Below, one piece after another: positions 20,894-32,780 of a DNA stretch of 64,000 bases (the stretch's first letter is position 1; each line of letters opens with the position of its first letter). The position numbers and the translations under genes were made by a program. Source of the DNA: Hevea brasiliensis (lineage: Eukaryota > Streptophyta > Magnoliopsida > Malpighiales > Euphorbiaceae); NCBI RefSeq assembly GCF_030052815.1, contig NC_079499.1:83429183-83493182 (forward strand), written 5' to 3'. The notes under the pieces were generated by a model. The model was not told the origin of the DNA and made no database searches. It was given only the letters and a program-made list of their open reading frames with translations.

Positions 20894-22674
20894 GAAGTCT
20901 TTTCACGACCTTTGTTGTGTGCTGCTGGTGCCTCTGTCAACATAGCCTTCAATTTCTCAAAACTGGTCTGACATTTGTCATTCCAGTCAAATCTGACATT
21001 CTTGTGTAACAACTTGGTCATTGGAGCAGCTATTAAGGAAAATCCCTTCACAAATCTTCTGTAATACCCAGCTAGCCCCAAGAAACTTCTGACCTCAGTT
21101 GTATTCCTAGGAGGCTTCCATTCCATCACTGCTTCTATTTTCTTGGGATCCACCTTAATCCCATCAGCTGACACTATGTGTCCAAGGAATGCTATCTCAT
21201 TCAGCCAAAAGTCACACTTGGACAACTTAGCATACAGCTTCTTTTCTCTTAGGGTTTGCAGAACAATCCTCAAATGCTCATCATGTTCTTCCCTGGTCTT
21301 GGAATACACCAGAATATCATCAATAAAGACCACTACGAACCGATCTAGGTATGGATGGAAGATACGGTTCATAAGGTCCATAAATGCCGCTGGTGCATTT
21401 GTTAGGCCAAAGGGCATCACCAGAAACTCATAATGCCCATACCGGGTCCTGAATGCAGTCTTGGGCACATCTACATCCTTCACCCTCAACTGATGATACC
21501 CTGATCTAAGATCAATCTTAGAAAATACTCCTGCCCCCTTCAACTGATCAAACAGATCATCAATTCTAGGCAACAGATATTTGTTCTTCACAGTCACTTT
21601 ATTCAACTGCCGGTAATCAATGAATAGCCTCAAAGTCCCATCCTTCTTTTTCACAAACAGCACTGGAGCTCTCCATGGTGAGACACTGGGGCGTATGAAC
21701 CCCTTATCAAGCAACTCTTGCAACTGAGTTTTCAACTCCCTCAATTCAGTGGGTGCCATCCTATAAGGAGCAATGGAAATGGGTGCTGTACCCGGCAGTG
21801 TCTCAATAGCAAATTCAACTTCCCTTTCTGGTGGCAAGCCAGGCAATTCTTCAGGAAACACTTCTGGGAAGTCTCTTACTGTGGGTATATCACTCAGGTT
21901 TGGCTTAGCCTGCCTAGTATCCACCACATGTGCTAGGTAGGCTTCACAGCCTTTTCTCATCATTCTTCTTGCAACTGTGGCTGAGATGACATTGGACAAG
22001 AAATCTGTCCTTTCCCCCACAACTGTGATCTCATTTCCCTCAGAAGTTTTCAAAGAAATTCTCTTCAATTTGCAATCAACTATTGCCTGATGATGTGACA
22101 ACCAGTCCATTCCCAAAATCACGTCAAACTCGTGGAAGGGCAACTTAATTAGGTCTGCCAAGAATTCATACCCCTGAATCCTTAATGGGCAACCCTTATA
22201 TACTTTGTTCACTACCACACTATGACCCAATGGATTAGTGACCAGAATGTCTTGGTCACTCTCCCCTACCAGTATCCCCCTTTCTACGGGTAGGTTGATG
22301 CAAATGTAGGAATGAGTAGATCCTGGATCTACCAATGCATGCACAGGTGTAGTGTAGAGGAAGAACATACCCCTGATGATGTCCGGGGCATCTTGCTCCT
22401 CCTGAGCTCTAATAGCATAAGCTCTTGCAGGTGGTCTGCTGTCAGGCCTCTCTGGCGGCTCGAGATCTGAGCCTCTGTGATGGTCCAACGACCTCAAATT
22501 TACAGATTTTCTACCTCTACGTGGTGCGGGAGCAGTGCATGCGCTTGTGTTGGAGCAGCTGTAGTTGTTCTGCGTGGACAGTTCCTTAACTGATGCTCTG
22601 TTGACCCACACCTTAAGCAGGCACCAGTCACTCTCCAACACTCCCCCTTGTGCCACTTCAAACAGTGCGGACAT
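20860..22674 (-). CDS. Element A, protease and reverse transcriptase frame (longest ORF of the window)
   Basis: A 604-residue open frame. The first ~40 residues overlap out-of-frame gag and are probably not native. Around residues 108-125 [13 protein letters not shown] is the retropepsin active site with P in place of the usual S/T of D-S/T-G, and [16 protein letters not shown] closes the protease. Reverse transcriptase starts near residue 280 ([15 protein letters not shown], then [15 protein letters not shown]). It shows [48 protein letters not shown], the catalytic FIDDILVYS and [15 protein letters not shown]. The frame is lost near 20930, before RNase H. The enzyme core is intact at motif level. 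Confidence 0.9.
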   Translation of the reverse strand: MSALFEVAQGGVLESDWCLLKVWVNRASVKELSTQNNYSCSNTSACTAPAPRRGRKSVNLRSLDHHRGSDLEPPERPDSRPPARAYAIRAQEEQDAPDIIRGMFFLYTTPVHALVDPGSTHSYICINLPVERGILVGESDQDILVTNPLGHSVVVNKVYKGCPLRIQGYEFLADLIKLPFHEFDVILGMDWLSHHQAIVDCKLKRISLKTSEGNEITVVGERTDFLSNVISATVARRMMRKGCEAYLAHVVDTRQAKPNLSDIPTVRDFPEVFPEELPGLPPEREVEFAIETLPGTAPISIAPYRMAPTELRELKTQLQELLDKGFIRPSVSPWRAPVLFVKKKDGTLRLFIDYRQLNKVTVKNKYLLPRIDDLFDQLKGAGVFSKIDLRSGYHQLRVKDVDVPKTAFRTRYGHYEFLVMPFGLTNAPAAFMDLMNRIFHPYLDRFVVVFIDDILVYSKTREEHDEHLRIVLQTLREKKLYAKLSKCDFWLNEIAFLGHIVSADGIKVDPKKIEAVMEWKPPRNTTEVRSFLGLAGYYRRFVKGFSLIAAPMTKLLHKNVRFDWNDKCQTSFEKLKAMLTEAPAAHNKGREKTSWSTVMPHIMG

Positions 22675-23599
22675 GCAGAAGATGCTGGGGCTGGTCCCCT
22701 GAACCCCATCCCTGGAGAGCTGCCCACTGATGGTGTGGACTGACCTCTCCTAGGGGTAAACTGTGGCCTGGGCCCGAGATCGACCACGACCACGACTGAA
22801 CTCGTGCGGGGAGGACCCTTGAACTTCTTCCCAAATGCAGGAGCTGAACTAGACTAACCCGGGCCCCTCTTCTACTGTCTCTCTCTTCTAGTCTGCTCAC
22901 TGATTCTTACTTTTTCAACCTTTATTGCAGCTTCCACTAACTTAGTAAATTCTGTGATTCCCAAGGCAGTGAGCTGGATCTTGATGTTGTCATTTAGTCC
23001 CTCTTCAAATCTCTTACATCTTTCAGCTTCATTAGGGACTATCTCCCTTCCATAGCGACTTAATCGGACGAATTCCTTCTCATACTCAGCCACTGACAAC
23101 TGTCTCTGTCTCAGGTTAATGAATTCCCTTCTTCTCTCTTCTAGGTATACAGTACCCACATATTTCTTCTTGAATTCGGAGAGAAAGAAGTCCCAAGTTA
23201 TAGCTTCTGGCTACACTTCACTGGACACCGTGTCCCACCATTCGTAGGCATCATCTTGCAACAGAGAAATGGCAGCCTCTAAATTTTGTTCTGGGGTGCA
23301 GTGGAGTTGTTTTAGAACTCTGCCTGTTCTGTTCAACCAATTCTCGGCTGCAACAGAATCATCTTCTCTCTTGCCATAAAAGTCCACTGCTCCAAACTTT
23401 CTTAGCCTTTCCAAGCTGGCATTATCCCGGCCATTTGTCTAAAGAAATCGGCCATTTGCTGGAACATGGCCTGTGGAGGCTGAGCAGGCTCTGCTTGAGC
23501 TGGTGGAGCAGATTCTCTCATGCCCCCAGTCTCAGCTGCTGCAGGTGGAGCATGACTCTCCACTTCCTCCTCGACTGCCCTCTGAGATGAAGGGTCCAT
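22500..23599 (-). pseudogene. Element A, gag
   Basis: Starts at ATG 23599 (MDPSSQRAVEEEVE, then FQQMADFFRQMAG). A frame change near 23405 leads to RLRKFGAVDFYG and YEWWDTV of the Retrotrans_gag domain, and a TAG near 23213 is followed by YVGTVYLEERRREFINL and EYEKEFVRLSRYG. Near 22640 [14 protein letters not shown] is a C-x2-C-x4-H-x4-C zinc knuckle that binds the element's RNA (family knowledge). At least two stops and two frame changes interrupt it. The leader and primer site lie just upstream at 23600-23726. Confidence 0.88.
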
Positions 23600-23709
23600 A
23601 TCCTATTCAAAATAAGAAAAACAAACAGATCTGCATTAGTGTCATCTCGACTCTTACAAATGCAATGCATGGTATGGACTCAATCTAGGCCCAGAAACGC
23701 CTAAACCGT

Positions 23710-23721
23710 GCTCTGATACCA
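23710..23721 (-). promoter_or_regulatory. Primer-binding site of element A
   Basis: Minus-strand TGGTATCAGAGC, complementary to initiator Met-tRNA, 5 nt inside the 5' LTR edge at 23727. Confidence 0.93.
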
Positions 23722-23726
23722 CTAAA

Positions 23727-26700
23727 TGTGATACCCCTTACCCGTGTACAGTATACCCGAGTAAGTAATGCCACACGGTGTACCGGCACACTCTAATATA
23801 CCTTAATTAATTTATATCTTGCTTTTGAATATAATTTATGAAATATAATTTATTTTCAGCCATTTATCAAAAGTATTATTCATTTAAGGTTCCGAAAATT
23901 TTAAAGAAAATCCGGCGGAGTACCGGCTAAAAATGGAGAAAACAGTTCTTCGGAACCTGTTAAAAACACTTCCAAATAATTTTCCAAACAATCCCAACTT
24001 CAATTCATCAACAAAGTCTCAATATCAAGATCTCAACAACATTTCAATTTCAGTTCTCAATGATCATTTCTCAGGGTACTCATATGTATAAACAACAAAT
24101 AAATACTCAAATTACTTCCATACATAACCATAAATCTTCATTATTTACATGAACCTCAAAATACATTACACAAGTTTAATTACATATGAGAAAATCAAAA
24201 TTTATTACAGAATGCCAAGATGACACCTAGTGTCCTACCAATGCACTGCAGAAGTTGAGGTGACACGGACACTGTGCAGAACTACAGGATGGACTCACCC
24301 AGTCTGCGGTCTACTGGGCTCACGATCTGTATCTCCAGAACCTACGCGTGGCAAAAGCAACGCGCTAAGCAATAATGCTTAGTGGTGCAATAATAAAATA
24401 AAAGAAATAGCAAGAAAATAAATATGTAGTGAATGTATATGTTTTATTTGTTTTGAATTTGTATATCATTAACTTTGTCCACTTTTATTCATTTGGTTGC
24501 CCAAGTAAACTACACTGGACGACTGGGCTGGATAAACGGGTAAACTGGCACTGGGTATCAAATACCTCCGGCCGTCACACCATCGGTCACATATGCATCT
24601 CCCGGTGTGCAACAGAACAGCTAACAAGCTGTGATAACATCAGGCACAAGGCCAAAGCTCAATACAAAGTCGGAATGGCTAAAAGTCATAAAATCACCGA
24701 ATGGCATATTGCCATGTGCAGTACTGCTAACTGAACCCTATTGGCATGCCAAACTATCCAAACCAATCTTGTTAGGTATACTAGGGCATTTGAAACTTTT
24801 AAATTCTTCAATTTGTGAATTTCAAGTTTTTGGTGTCACTATTCACCTCATTGGTCAACAAAAATGTTGACTTTTGGATAGAAAATATGTACATTGACTT
24901 TGGCACTCCCAATATACCACATTTGGCATTCAAAACTTGTTGGCATTAAGCATTTATACCATTTCAAAGTTTAAACCAAGGGAGGCAAAATTTTCAGTTT
25001 TTGTAACTCAACTTTACTATTCCATTGGACACTGTTGCAGTGGGAATTTGAAGAAATGGAAAACATAAAAGTTGTTCCTTATTTTGTCTAGTTAAATTTA
25101 TTTTTTTGAATCACTCCATTTGGAGTTTTGTAGCTCCAGTTATGGTCCAAAAACCACAGCTGGCCGGATTTCCATTCTGCAGAAATTACCATATCTACAG
25201 TAACATGAACAGTGACTAGAATCACTTTGTTGGATGGGTTCTGGCCATAATTTGGGGTAGATTCCTTCATGAAAGTTGTTTGTCTATGTCTTAACTTGTT
25301 GCTGTAAAAATTTCAGGTCAATTGACCATATCTACAGTGAGTTATGGCCAAATGAACAGTTACTGTTCATTTGGTCAATTCTGCAGGTGCTGTTGCAGGG
25401 TATCCGGGTTGGGGCCGACTTTTGGTCCTCTTGCTTTGGTCTTTTGGGCATGGTTTCTTCAGCAAAAATGTGCCATTATAAGCCTAGTTTCATGTCCAAT
25501 TGGCCAAACACCAATTGGACCAACACAGCCAAAGATATGGCAGTCCAAGTGGACTGAAATTTCAGTCACCCTGCTGCACTCATTGGGCAGCCTACCATTC
25601 CACTTTGCCATGCCATTTTTCAGTCCAATTTATGGTCAACTTACCTAAAATGGTCACTAATTGACCATTAAAATGTTCTCTAACAATTTCCTAAGCCAAG
25701 TTAAATTTTCACTCCTCAAAACCCTAGTTCCATTATAGGTTTTCACAACACCTTAATTACTAGCTCCTTCAATAATCACATGCATACATGGTTTAAACTT
25801 GATCTATAACCCACTTTAAGTCCATCAAAACACTCCATTATTGTTCCTTCAAGAAGGCTACTGAAATTCATGTGCACATACCCATGAGTTTTTGTCCATT
25901 TAGATTACAATTTCTTAGTAAATTCAAGTCCCTAATCATGAAATTAAAGAGTTTTAGGGATATAGATGCACTAACCTCTTGTAGGCAGATTTTTCCAAGC
26001 CCCAAACCTCACTTTCTTTCTTCTTCTTGGCTGCCAAAAGGTTATGCAAGGTTAAGTGATCAATTTTAATGAAGGGACTTAAGGGTTTTGAGTTAAGGTG
26101 AGAGAGATTGTTAAGCTTGAATGAAGAAAAGAAATGGAGGTTCTTCCTTGGCTATGGTGCGGCTGAAATGAGGAACAAGATGGCTGCTGGCTTTTTGGTT
26201 TATTTGGTCTCAATTTGTCTCTTTTATTTGTTAATAATATGGTTGTTTAATTATAATTGGTGGAGACTTTCAAATGACATCATAATGATGTCATATTTGG
26301 CATTTTTATGGATTTTTCTTTTCTTTTCATCACTACTCAATTTCAATTTAATTTTTAGAAATGTTTCCTCATATTTTATGTCATATTAATTATTTACTCA
26401 ACTGGACAAGTCGGCCAAAAATCACCTCTGAAGGCGAAATGACCAAAATGCCCCCCGTTTGGCTTAACGGGTCTAAATTGTCTGTACCGATTGAAAAATT
26501 TTTCTAAATATTTTCTTGGCATTCTAATGTCATAGGAACCTCAATGACCCTTCTCTGGAGTCTCAAAATTTATTTTATGAATTTTTCCTCGGGTCTAGGG
26601 CTCCTCGTTGCGAGAACCGCAACTTCCCTCTGGGTTATCCATCGCTAGGGCACCGGCTCGTTGAACTTGTTTGTATTTTATTTCTAAAATTTTTACTAAA

Positions 26701-26837
26701 TTTTTCTTACTAATATTTGAGTTAATTATGGTTCCTGACTTTAGTTTAAATATTTTTCCGGACGTTCTAGCTGTCCGGACCGACACCTGTCACCGGAACA
26801 GTAGAATGTACGGAGTTGCTACCGGGAGGGTGTTACA
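23727..26837 (-). repeat. Element A, 5' LTR
   Basis: 3,111 bp, the near-identical partner of 15811-18919. It is followed on the plus strand by the duplication CTATC. Most differences from the other LTR are single transitions; one small indel lies near 25497 (TGTCCAATTGG against TGTAATTAG). Confidence 0.95.
24365..24382 (-). promoter_or_regulatory. LTR hairpin of element A (5' LTR copy)
   Basis: Identical stem CTAAGCA/TGCTTAG as at 16449; the sense-strand AG ends at 24342. In this LTR it lies in the transcribed 5' end if transcription starts upstream of it. Confidence 0.65.
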
Positions 26838-26842
26838 CTATC

Positions 26843-27283
26843 CAACCTTGCGACAACTAATGTTAGTCAAGTCATCAATTGGCATCATCACCTCGGTCAC
26901 CCGTCACAGCATTTTCTTCATAATTTAGTGAATGAATTTTCTTTTTCTGTTTCATCTACTCATTCCTTATGTGAATCTTGTTCATGCAATAAAAGCCATC
27001 GATTACCTTTTGGCAGTTCTACACTTTCCTCAACTAAACCGTTGGAATTATTGTTTTCAGATGTTTGATTGTTGATCATTTCACTTTTTATACTTGGCTC
27101 TTTCTATTAAAGTAAAAATCTGATGTTGCTGTTGCTTTTTAAAGCCTTTAAAACTCAGATTGAAAAACTGTTTGAGTCCCAAATAATTAAGCTATACATT
27201 GATGAAGGTGGGGAATTTCTGGCACTCAAACCTTTTCTTGAAACACATGGGATTCAACATCTTTTAACTCCACCACATACGCC
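26843..27283 (+). pseudogene. Copia element G, pre-integrase finger and integrase core, first part
   Basis: After the CTATC duplication the copia reading resumes as WHHHLGHPSQHFLHNL and CESCSCNKSHRLPFG, the H-H-C-C zinc finger that precedes copia integrase. SDVW-like and LLFSD phrases follow, and then LYIDEGGEFLALKPFLETHGIQHLLTPPHTPQ, the middle of the DDE core (D in Y-I-D-E-G-G-E-F). Stops and frame changes are present near 27060-27110. The frame is cut at 27283 by solo LTR F and continues at 31263. Confidence 0.85.
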
Positions 27284-27288
27284 TCAAC

Positions 27289-30200
27289 TGTAACATCCTC
27301 ATTTCGTAGTTTGTACGTCCTACTGTTCCAATGGCTAATATCTGTCCTGAAAAGTCAGAATATCTAGAACTACACTTCGGTGATAGTAAACATGCATAAA
27401 ATGATGAAATAACTAAAAAGAAAATATAAGAAACATTAAGGAAAAATAAAAGAGATAAAATATGACTAAGTTAAACAAGCCAAACCCGTAGCGATGGGTG
27501 ACCGCATTAGGAAGTTACGACGAGGACCGTTGACTAGCCCTGGACCGCGGGAAACTCGAGAAAATATTTTTGGGACATAATTAAAGGTCTACTGAGGTGT
27601 AATTGACATTGAAAATGTCAAAGAAAAATTAGTAAGTTAGTATAAATGAAAAACAAAAATTAAAGAAATCGGCGATACAAAGAGTAAATCGGTGTTACCG
27701 AAAAAGTCCGAACTTGACCCGAAAAGGGGCATTTTGGTCAATTGACACCTAGAGTTGACTTTTGACCTCAATGTCCATTAAAAATAAGTGGTATTACACT
27801 TTGAAAATGTCATGAAAAATAAAAATGAGGTACATTATATAAATAGTGGAAGAAATGAGGCAAATGTGCAAATTATGGAACTTTAAGTAATTAAATCATT
27901 AATTTATGATTAGTGCTCCACTATGTGGGAGTAGTGGACATATAAAACCAAGTGGACAGCATGCAAATTCACTTTCTTCCTCATTTTTTTCACTTTGCCA
28001 AATTGCGTTCTCAAGTTCTTCCATGGCCAAATGTTCTTCCAAGCTCTCCTCCCATGGCCATTTCATGTAAGCCTTCATCTACCCATCTTCAAGCATTGAT
28101 TTTAATAAGTTCCTTTATTAAACTTAGTCTACACATCATGGGCAGTGTATTGGGAGCAAAAAGAAAGAGTTTTAGTGAAGTTTGTTAAAGCTCAAATTAA
28201 GGTTAGTGCTAGTTTTTCTTCCCTTGCTTAATTAAAGTTTGTATTGAGGTTATGGTGAGTAGTTTGGTTGAAAAATTTAAGGAATTGAGTGAGTATTTGG
28301 TGTGTGAAATTCTTGGCAGCCATGAAAAGGGAAGGTAAGTGAATTATTCTTATATGTAATTGATGGTATTTGATGGGAATTAGTGTGGATTAAAGTAATT
28401 TGTGATGCTAGTAAGTTAATCTCATGTGTAACTTGTGATTGAGCTTTTGAAATGAGGATTTATAGTGTTGCTTCATTTTGGGCAGCCATGAGAACATGGG
28501 AGATTAATTATCTCATGAATTTAATTAATGTTTTGGGATGTTGATAAGTTAGCAAATGAGGGTTACACTTGGATTGATGAAAATACTTGTGCTAGAAATT
28601 GATTGAATGTGTTTGAATTAAGGATTTAAAAGTGGGACTTTGATGCTTTAGTAAACTGTCATGTTGGACAGCCTTAAATATCATGAATATGTATGTGAGT
28701 TTATGAAATTTATTAATGAAACGTGATGGTATTGAATGGTGGGCAGTTTGTGTAATTACCATGGAAGTGTATGTGTAATATAAGCGTTGATGTACATTGA
28801 ATTTGGGTTGAAGTAATTGTTAAACATTAATGGTGTATTGTGTGCATTGAGCACTTGAGTGTTCTGCCCAAAATACTTGCTAAAATTTTGTACAATATAT
28901 ATAGAAGTGCCATGATTAAATGTTGAAGTATTGGGAGGAGGAGGATTATCAAAATTGGAAGTGTAATGTTCAAATACAGGTTGTGTATGTTGGCAGCACC
29001 TAAATTAGGTCAAAAGTGCAAAACTATAAACCCAATTGATATGAGGCCAATGGGGGGCGAAACTAGACACCAAATAGGCCAACTTTCATGTAGAAATGTT
29101 ACCAAAATTCTGCCTAGAAACTGACCTTAAAAATGACCAAATTCAGAATTGGTAAGTGCAAGCCCAGATTTTTGACCATATGAACAGTAGTCATTAGGAT
29201 GACCATAACTCACTCAAAATAGGTCCAATTGACCTGAAATTTTTATAATGGATAGCTTAGACATAGAGCTACAATTCTTATTAAGACACCAAAGCCCATA
29301 AATGGCTAGAACCAAGTCAAATAGCTTGCACAAGTTCGGGTACCAAAACTGCCAGAACTAAAAGTGACCTAAAATTGACCAAATTTTGCACTAAAGGTGC
29401 AATCTGTCTAGCTTTAGTAAATTGACCATATCTTGGTCTATACAACTCAGAATGACCTGAAATTTTGCCCGAGTGCAATAAGACATAGAGCTACAATTTT
29501 GCTTCTTTGACCAGAAGCTAAAAACCATGAGAAATAGGACTTTAAGCTAGATCAATCTAGCGCACAAAAATTGAGAACTTGACATTTATATACAATGAGG
29601 CTTGAAATAATTTGACAATGAATGCCAACTTGTAAAAATGGTAAATTGTCCTATATGGGTAGCATATTGAAATGCAAAATGTGACATATTGGTAACATTA
29701 AAATTTATTCACTTAGAGTGCATCAAAGATCAACATTATAGGTTGACTAATAAAATGAATTGAAGGGAATAGTACTAAGAGAATTTAGATATTGGATTTT
29801 TTTGTTAGAAACAATTTAACTGAGTACTGAAACACTTTAAATTGTGTGTTTTAGTTGAAAAGGATATTAAAAAGCATAAGAAACATTGAGTCAAGGCCTA
29901 GAGGCGACTCAAACAAGGTTTGTGCGCAATACTTTTTATGTTCATTGCTTTTACTAGAAACTTTATTTGGAGAAACGAGTTATAAATAATTTTTTATTGT
30001 TTTGGCTTTGGAAATTTTATTTGAGAATTATTGTGTTGCCTACTTTGTAAATAGAAATTTTGAGATAAAATGTGTTTAGTGGTATCAGGGCAAAGTAGGG
30101 ACGACGATAGGTAAAGCCTACGATTCCTGGGAACTCTCACGCGTGAACTGTGGTGAAGCGTGACTCTCCGCCCAGGAGCTTGCAGGGACAGTGATACGTA

Positions 30201-31257
30201 ACGCCTGCAAATGCTCTAATAGGTACACTATATTCCTCCTCCATTTATGGGGTGAGTATGACTATATTCCTCCCTCTTCGACTTGCCAGTCTGAGGTGAG
30301 TATGGATGAGTTCTCATTAGCTAGCTAGCCACCTCCCTCATTGATTTTGATTAGTGAGGTGAGTATGCCTTGTCATGGTGTACAACACGGCATGTTCGGA
30401 AAAGTTTGTGTCATTACCTAAGTTGTGTTGTTGATTGGCAACACTGTGTTGTTCAATTGTTTAATCAAATTTGTGTTATATGAGCTTTGAAAATTGTGAC
30501 AGGAAATTGTGAATTATTTGTATTGTAAATTGTCAATAAATATTTTATATACCGCATTTTAAATTGTTATTGTGCACCACTGAGTAAATTTTACTCAGCG
30601 ATAGCTTTTTCATTGCTGTCGTAGGTAGACAGACAGATAAAGCAGCAAAGTAGGCTACTTGTGCTATGCTTTTGGGATTTTGCCAGGTATATTGAGTATA
30701 CCACTTCCTTGTAATTATTATTGTAATGTATGTGCACTGTATGTATATATTGTACTTGGTCTTGAGCAGTTGTAAGCTAAAGTTATAAATTATTTTGGCC
30801 TGTAAAAATGTTGTACTATAATTTTCTTATCTCAGCTTTGAAATACTTAGTCATTTTGCATTCTATTTTTGAAACTACTGAAAGTGATGTTGAATTGAGT
30901 TTGACTTATGTTTGAGAAAATTGATTTGTGTTGAGCCATATTGGAGTTTGGGACTGAAACAAATATATTGAAAGTGTTTTCTACAGGTTTTTGAAGAACT
31001 GTTTTGCTCGAAATACAGAGGCGCTCTGCCGAAATTTTTATAAAATTGTGGCTATTTTAGATCTAATATGTGATTTAACTTCGATAAAAAAAATCTTTTA
31101 ACACATGTCAAAAGTGCTCGCCACTGTAAAAAGAAATAAGAAAAGGTTTAAAATCCCTTGTAGTGTATTTAATGGGTTATTAGTAGACGAAGTTTGATAA
31201 TTCATTAAGTATACTACGGGATCATGTTACATCTTACGGAGGTGTAGGGGTGTGACA
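27289..31257 (+). mobile_element. Solo LTR F of a Tekay-like gypsy element, plus orientation
   Basis: A 3,969-bp LTR with no internal region. It starts TGTAACATCC, ends GGGGTGTGACA, and is flanked by TCAAC at 27284-27288 and 31258-31262. It has the opposite orientation to the other chromovirus LTRs: its end is the reverse complement of the TGTCACACC edges elsewhere. It carries the conserved GTAGCGATGGGTGACCGC block (~27487), the hairpin at 30580, and modules such as TGACCATAACT and ACCTGAAATTTT in inverse. Recombination between two LTRs of one element is the usual origin of solo LTRs. Confidence 0.93.
30580..30598 (+). promoter_or_regulatory. LTR hairpin of solo LTR F
   Basis: CTGAGTAAA and TTTACTCAG form a 9-bp stem around a single T, preceded by TTGTGCACCA and followed by CGATAGCTTTTTCATTG and CTGTCGTAG, with the AG ending at 30624, 26 nt beyond the stem. 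Confidence 0.7.
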
Positions 31258-31262
31258 TCAAC

Positions 31263-31830
31263 ATAATGACATTTCTAAAAGAAAACATTGCCATTTGATT
31301 GAAACAAGTCTTACGTTACTCCACACAGCCTCTCTTCCCATCCAGTTTTGGACATTTGCTTTCCAAATGGCCTACTACCTCATCAATCATCTACCCACAC
31401 CTATTTTGTCCATGGTATCCCCATATCAAAAACTGTTTGGTGCAATACCTAACTACTAAAAGTTTCATTCATTTGGCAGCCTTTGCTATCCCTAGTTACG
31501 CCGTTACGCCCTTACACATGACACAAACTTCAACAAAAATCTTTTCCATATGTTTTTATTGGATATTCTACCACTCAAAGTGCATATCTCTATTTTGATT
31601 ACAAAATTGGTAGAATTTACGTGTCCATACATGTTATTTTTAATGAGTCAACCTTTCTTTATGCCACCAAAAATTGTGACTTGCCCAAAGTCCTGTCCTC
31701 CACTAACGATCACTAGATTCCGTCTATATCTCAAACTCCTTCCTTTTATAGTGTCCCAATACGTCATGGCTTTTCAATACTTCAGGGTGTTTTTGGCAAG
31801 GGTGGACTATCCTTCCTCATTTAATTAGGT
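31263..31830 (+). pseudogene. Copia element G, integrase core end and C-terminal region
   Basis: Continues the copia integrase after the TCAAC duplication: RKHCHLIETSLTLLHTASLP holds the catalytic-Glu helix region. FWTFAFQMATYLINHLPTPIL and YQKLFGAIPNY follow, then FHSFGSLCYP, all standard copia integrase landmarks. Further on FSICFYWIFYHSKCISLF-like frames are only partly readable, with frame changes. About 230 bp of poorly preserved linker follows before the reverse transcriptase. Confidence 0.8.
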
Positions 31831-32099
31831 ATGTTAATTTGACTCTGCTTCCTTTTATGTGATGTCTTCCAATTGCCCATTACTTGCTCTCTCCATGCCA
31901 TCTTCTCCCTCTCATACAGATTCCACCAAAGTACCTTCTTCACGAAGTCAAACATGGTTACTTAATCAATGAGCAATATATTTAAGCCCAAACAAACAAA
32001 TACATCTTACCACCAAACACCCATCTCTAGAATGCTTTGAACAGACTAGTATCAGTCAGGCAATGACAAATGAAAATTGGAGGGCAACACTATCAACTA

Positions 32100-32780
32100 A
32101 GTTTAATTCTCTTTAAAAAAAGGGGACATGGAGCCTCATTCCTCTACCACCTGGCAAACAAGCAATTGGCTCCAAATGGGTGTTCCACATAAAAAAAGAC
32201 TTTGATAGAGCTATTTCTCATTACAAAGCACGACTTGTAGCAAAAGGGTTTCGCCAAAGACCCAAACGGAATTACACTGAAATGTTTAGTCCAGTAGTTA
32301 AACCCATCACCATTTAGGTTGTCTTAACTCTTGCAATCTCTCATGGATGATGTATTCAACAACTTGATGTGAACAATGCCTTCCTTTATAGCCTATTGAC
32401 TGAAAAAGTATACATGGTTCAACCGCTAGGTTTTATTAATAAATCTAATCCTTCTTTTATGTGCAGGCTTCACAACTCCATTTATGATTTAAAATAAGCA
32501 CCCCATGTGTGGTATCAAGCCTTGAAGGATTTTTTACTTCAGTATACAAATTCCAAATATGATGCATCTCTATTCATCTATTCCAAAGAAGGTAGCATTA
32601 TTTACTTTCTAGTCTACATGGATGTTCTCATTCTTACTAGCAATAATGCAACTACCAATGCTCACTTTTGCTCGATGCTTAGTGCAAAAATTCTCAATTA
32701 AAGATCAAGCTCCACTTCATTTCTTTCTTGGCATCTCTGTCACTAAAGTCAATGGTGGTCTTTTCTTATCTTAGCATTAA
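32100..32780 (+). pseudogene. Copia element G, reverse transcriptase
   Basis: The plus strand reads GTWSLIPLPPGKQAIGSKWV, then YKARLVAKGFRQRP, SPVVKPITI, QQLDVNNAFLYSLLTEKVYM, YDLK and the catalytic block YFLVYMDVLILTSNNA. The family has Y-V-D-D here, so the second catalytic Asp is replaced by Val. Stops replace W or Q codons in at least three places (after KPITI, after SHG, after YDLK). FFLGISVTK follows. The enzyme would be dead even without the stops. Confidence 0.88.

Larger units (their letters stand above)
15811..26837 (-). mobile_element. Element A: complete Tekay/Del-like Ty3/gypsy chromovirus with CTATC target duplication
   Basis: An 11.03-kb element in minus orientation with two ~3.1-kb LTRs, a Met-tRNA primer site, a polypurine tract and gag-protease-RT-RNase H-integrase-chromodomain in gypsy order. 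The 5-bp duplication CTATC flanks it at 15806-15810 and 26838-26842. The two LTRs show about 50 differences by eye over 3,110 bp, so insertion was recent, yet gag and pol carry several stops and frameshifts plus an intron-like insertion. A late or trans-mobilised defective copy is therefore possible. Very long LTRs, the initiator-Met primer site and a C-terminal chromodomain are the reasons for the Tekay/Del assignment. Confidence 0.95.

Noticed and set aside
25276..25648. Overlapping open frames of 93 and 108 residues in the 5' LTR of element A, repeated in the other LTR (17360-17585)
   Set aside because: They lie wholly inside LTRs, overlap each other in different frames, are broken differently in the two copies, and show no domain; repetition comes from the LTR duplication.
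15811..26837. Element A as an active, intact retrotransposon
   Set aside because: LTRs are young, but gag and pol contain stops, frameshifts and an insertion, so it cannot encode its own machinery.
30100..30400. GC-richer phrases with GAGGTGAGTATG repeats that could be exon-intron borders of a host gene
   Set aside because: The same phrases occur, inverted, in the LTRs at about 40390-40500, 46740-46890 and 51840-51950, so they are LTR modules.
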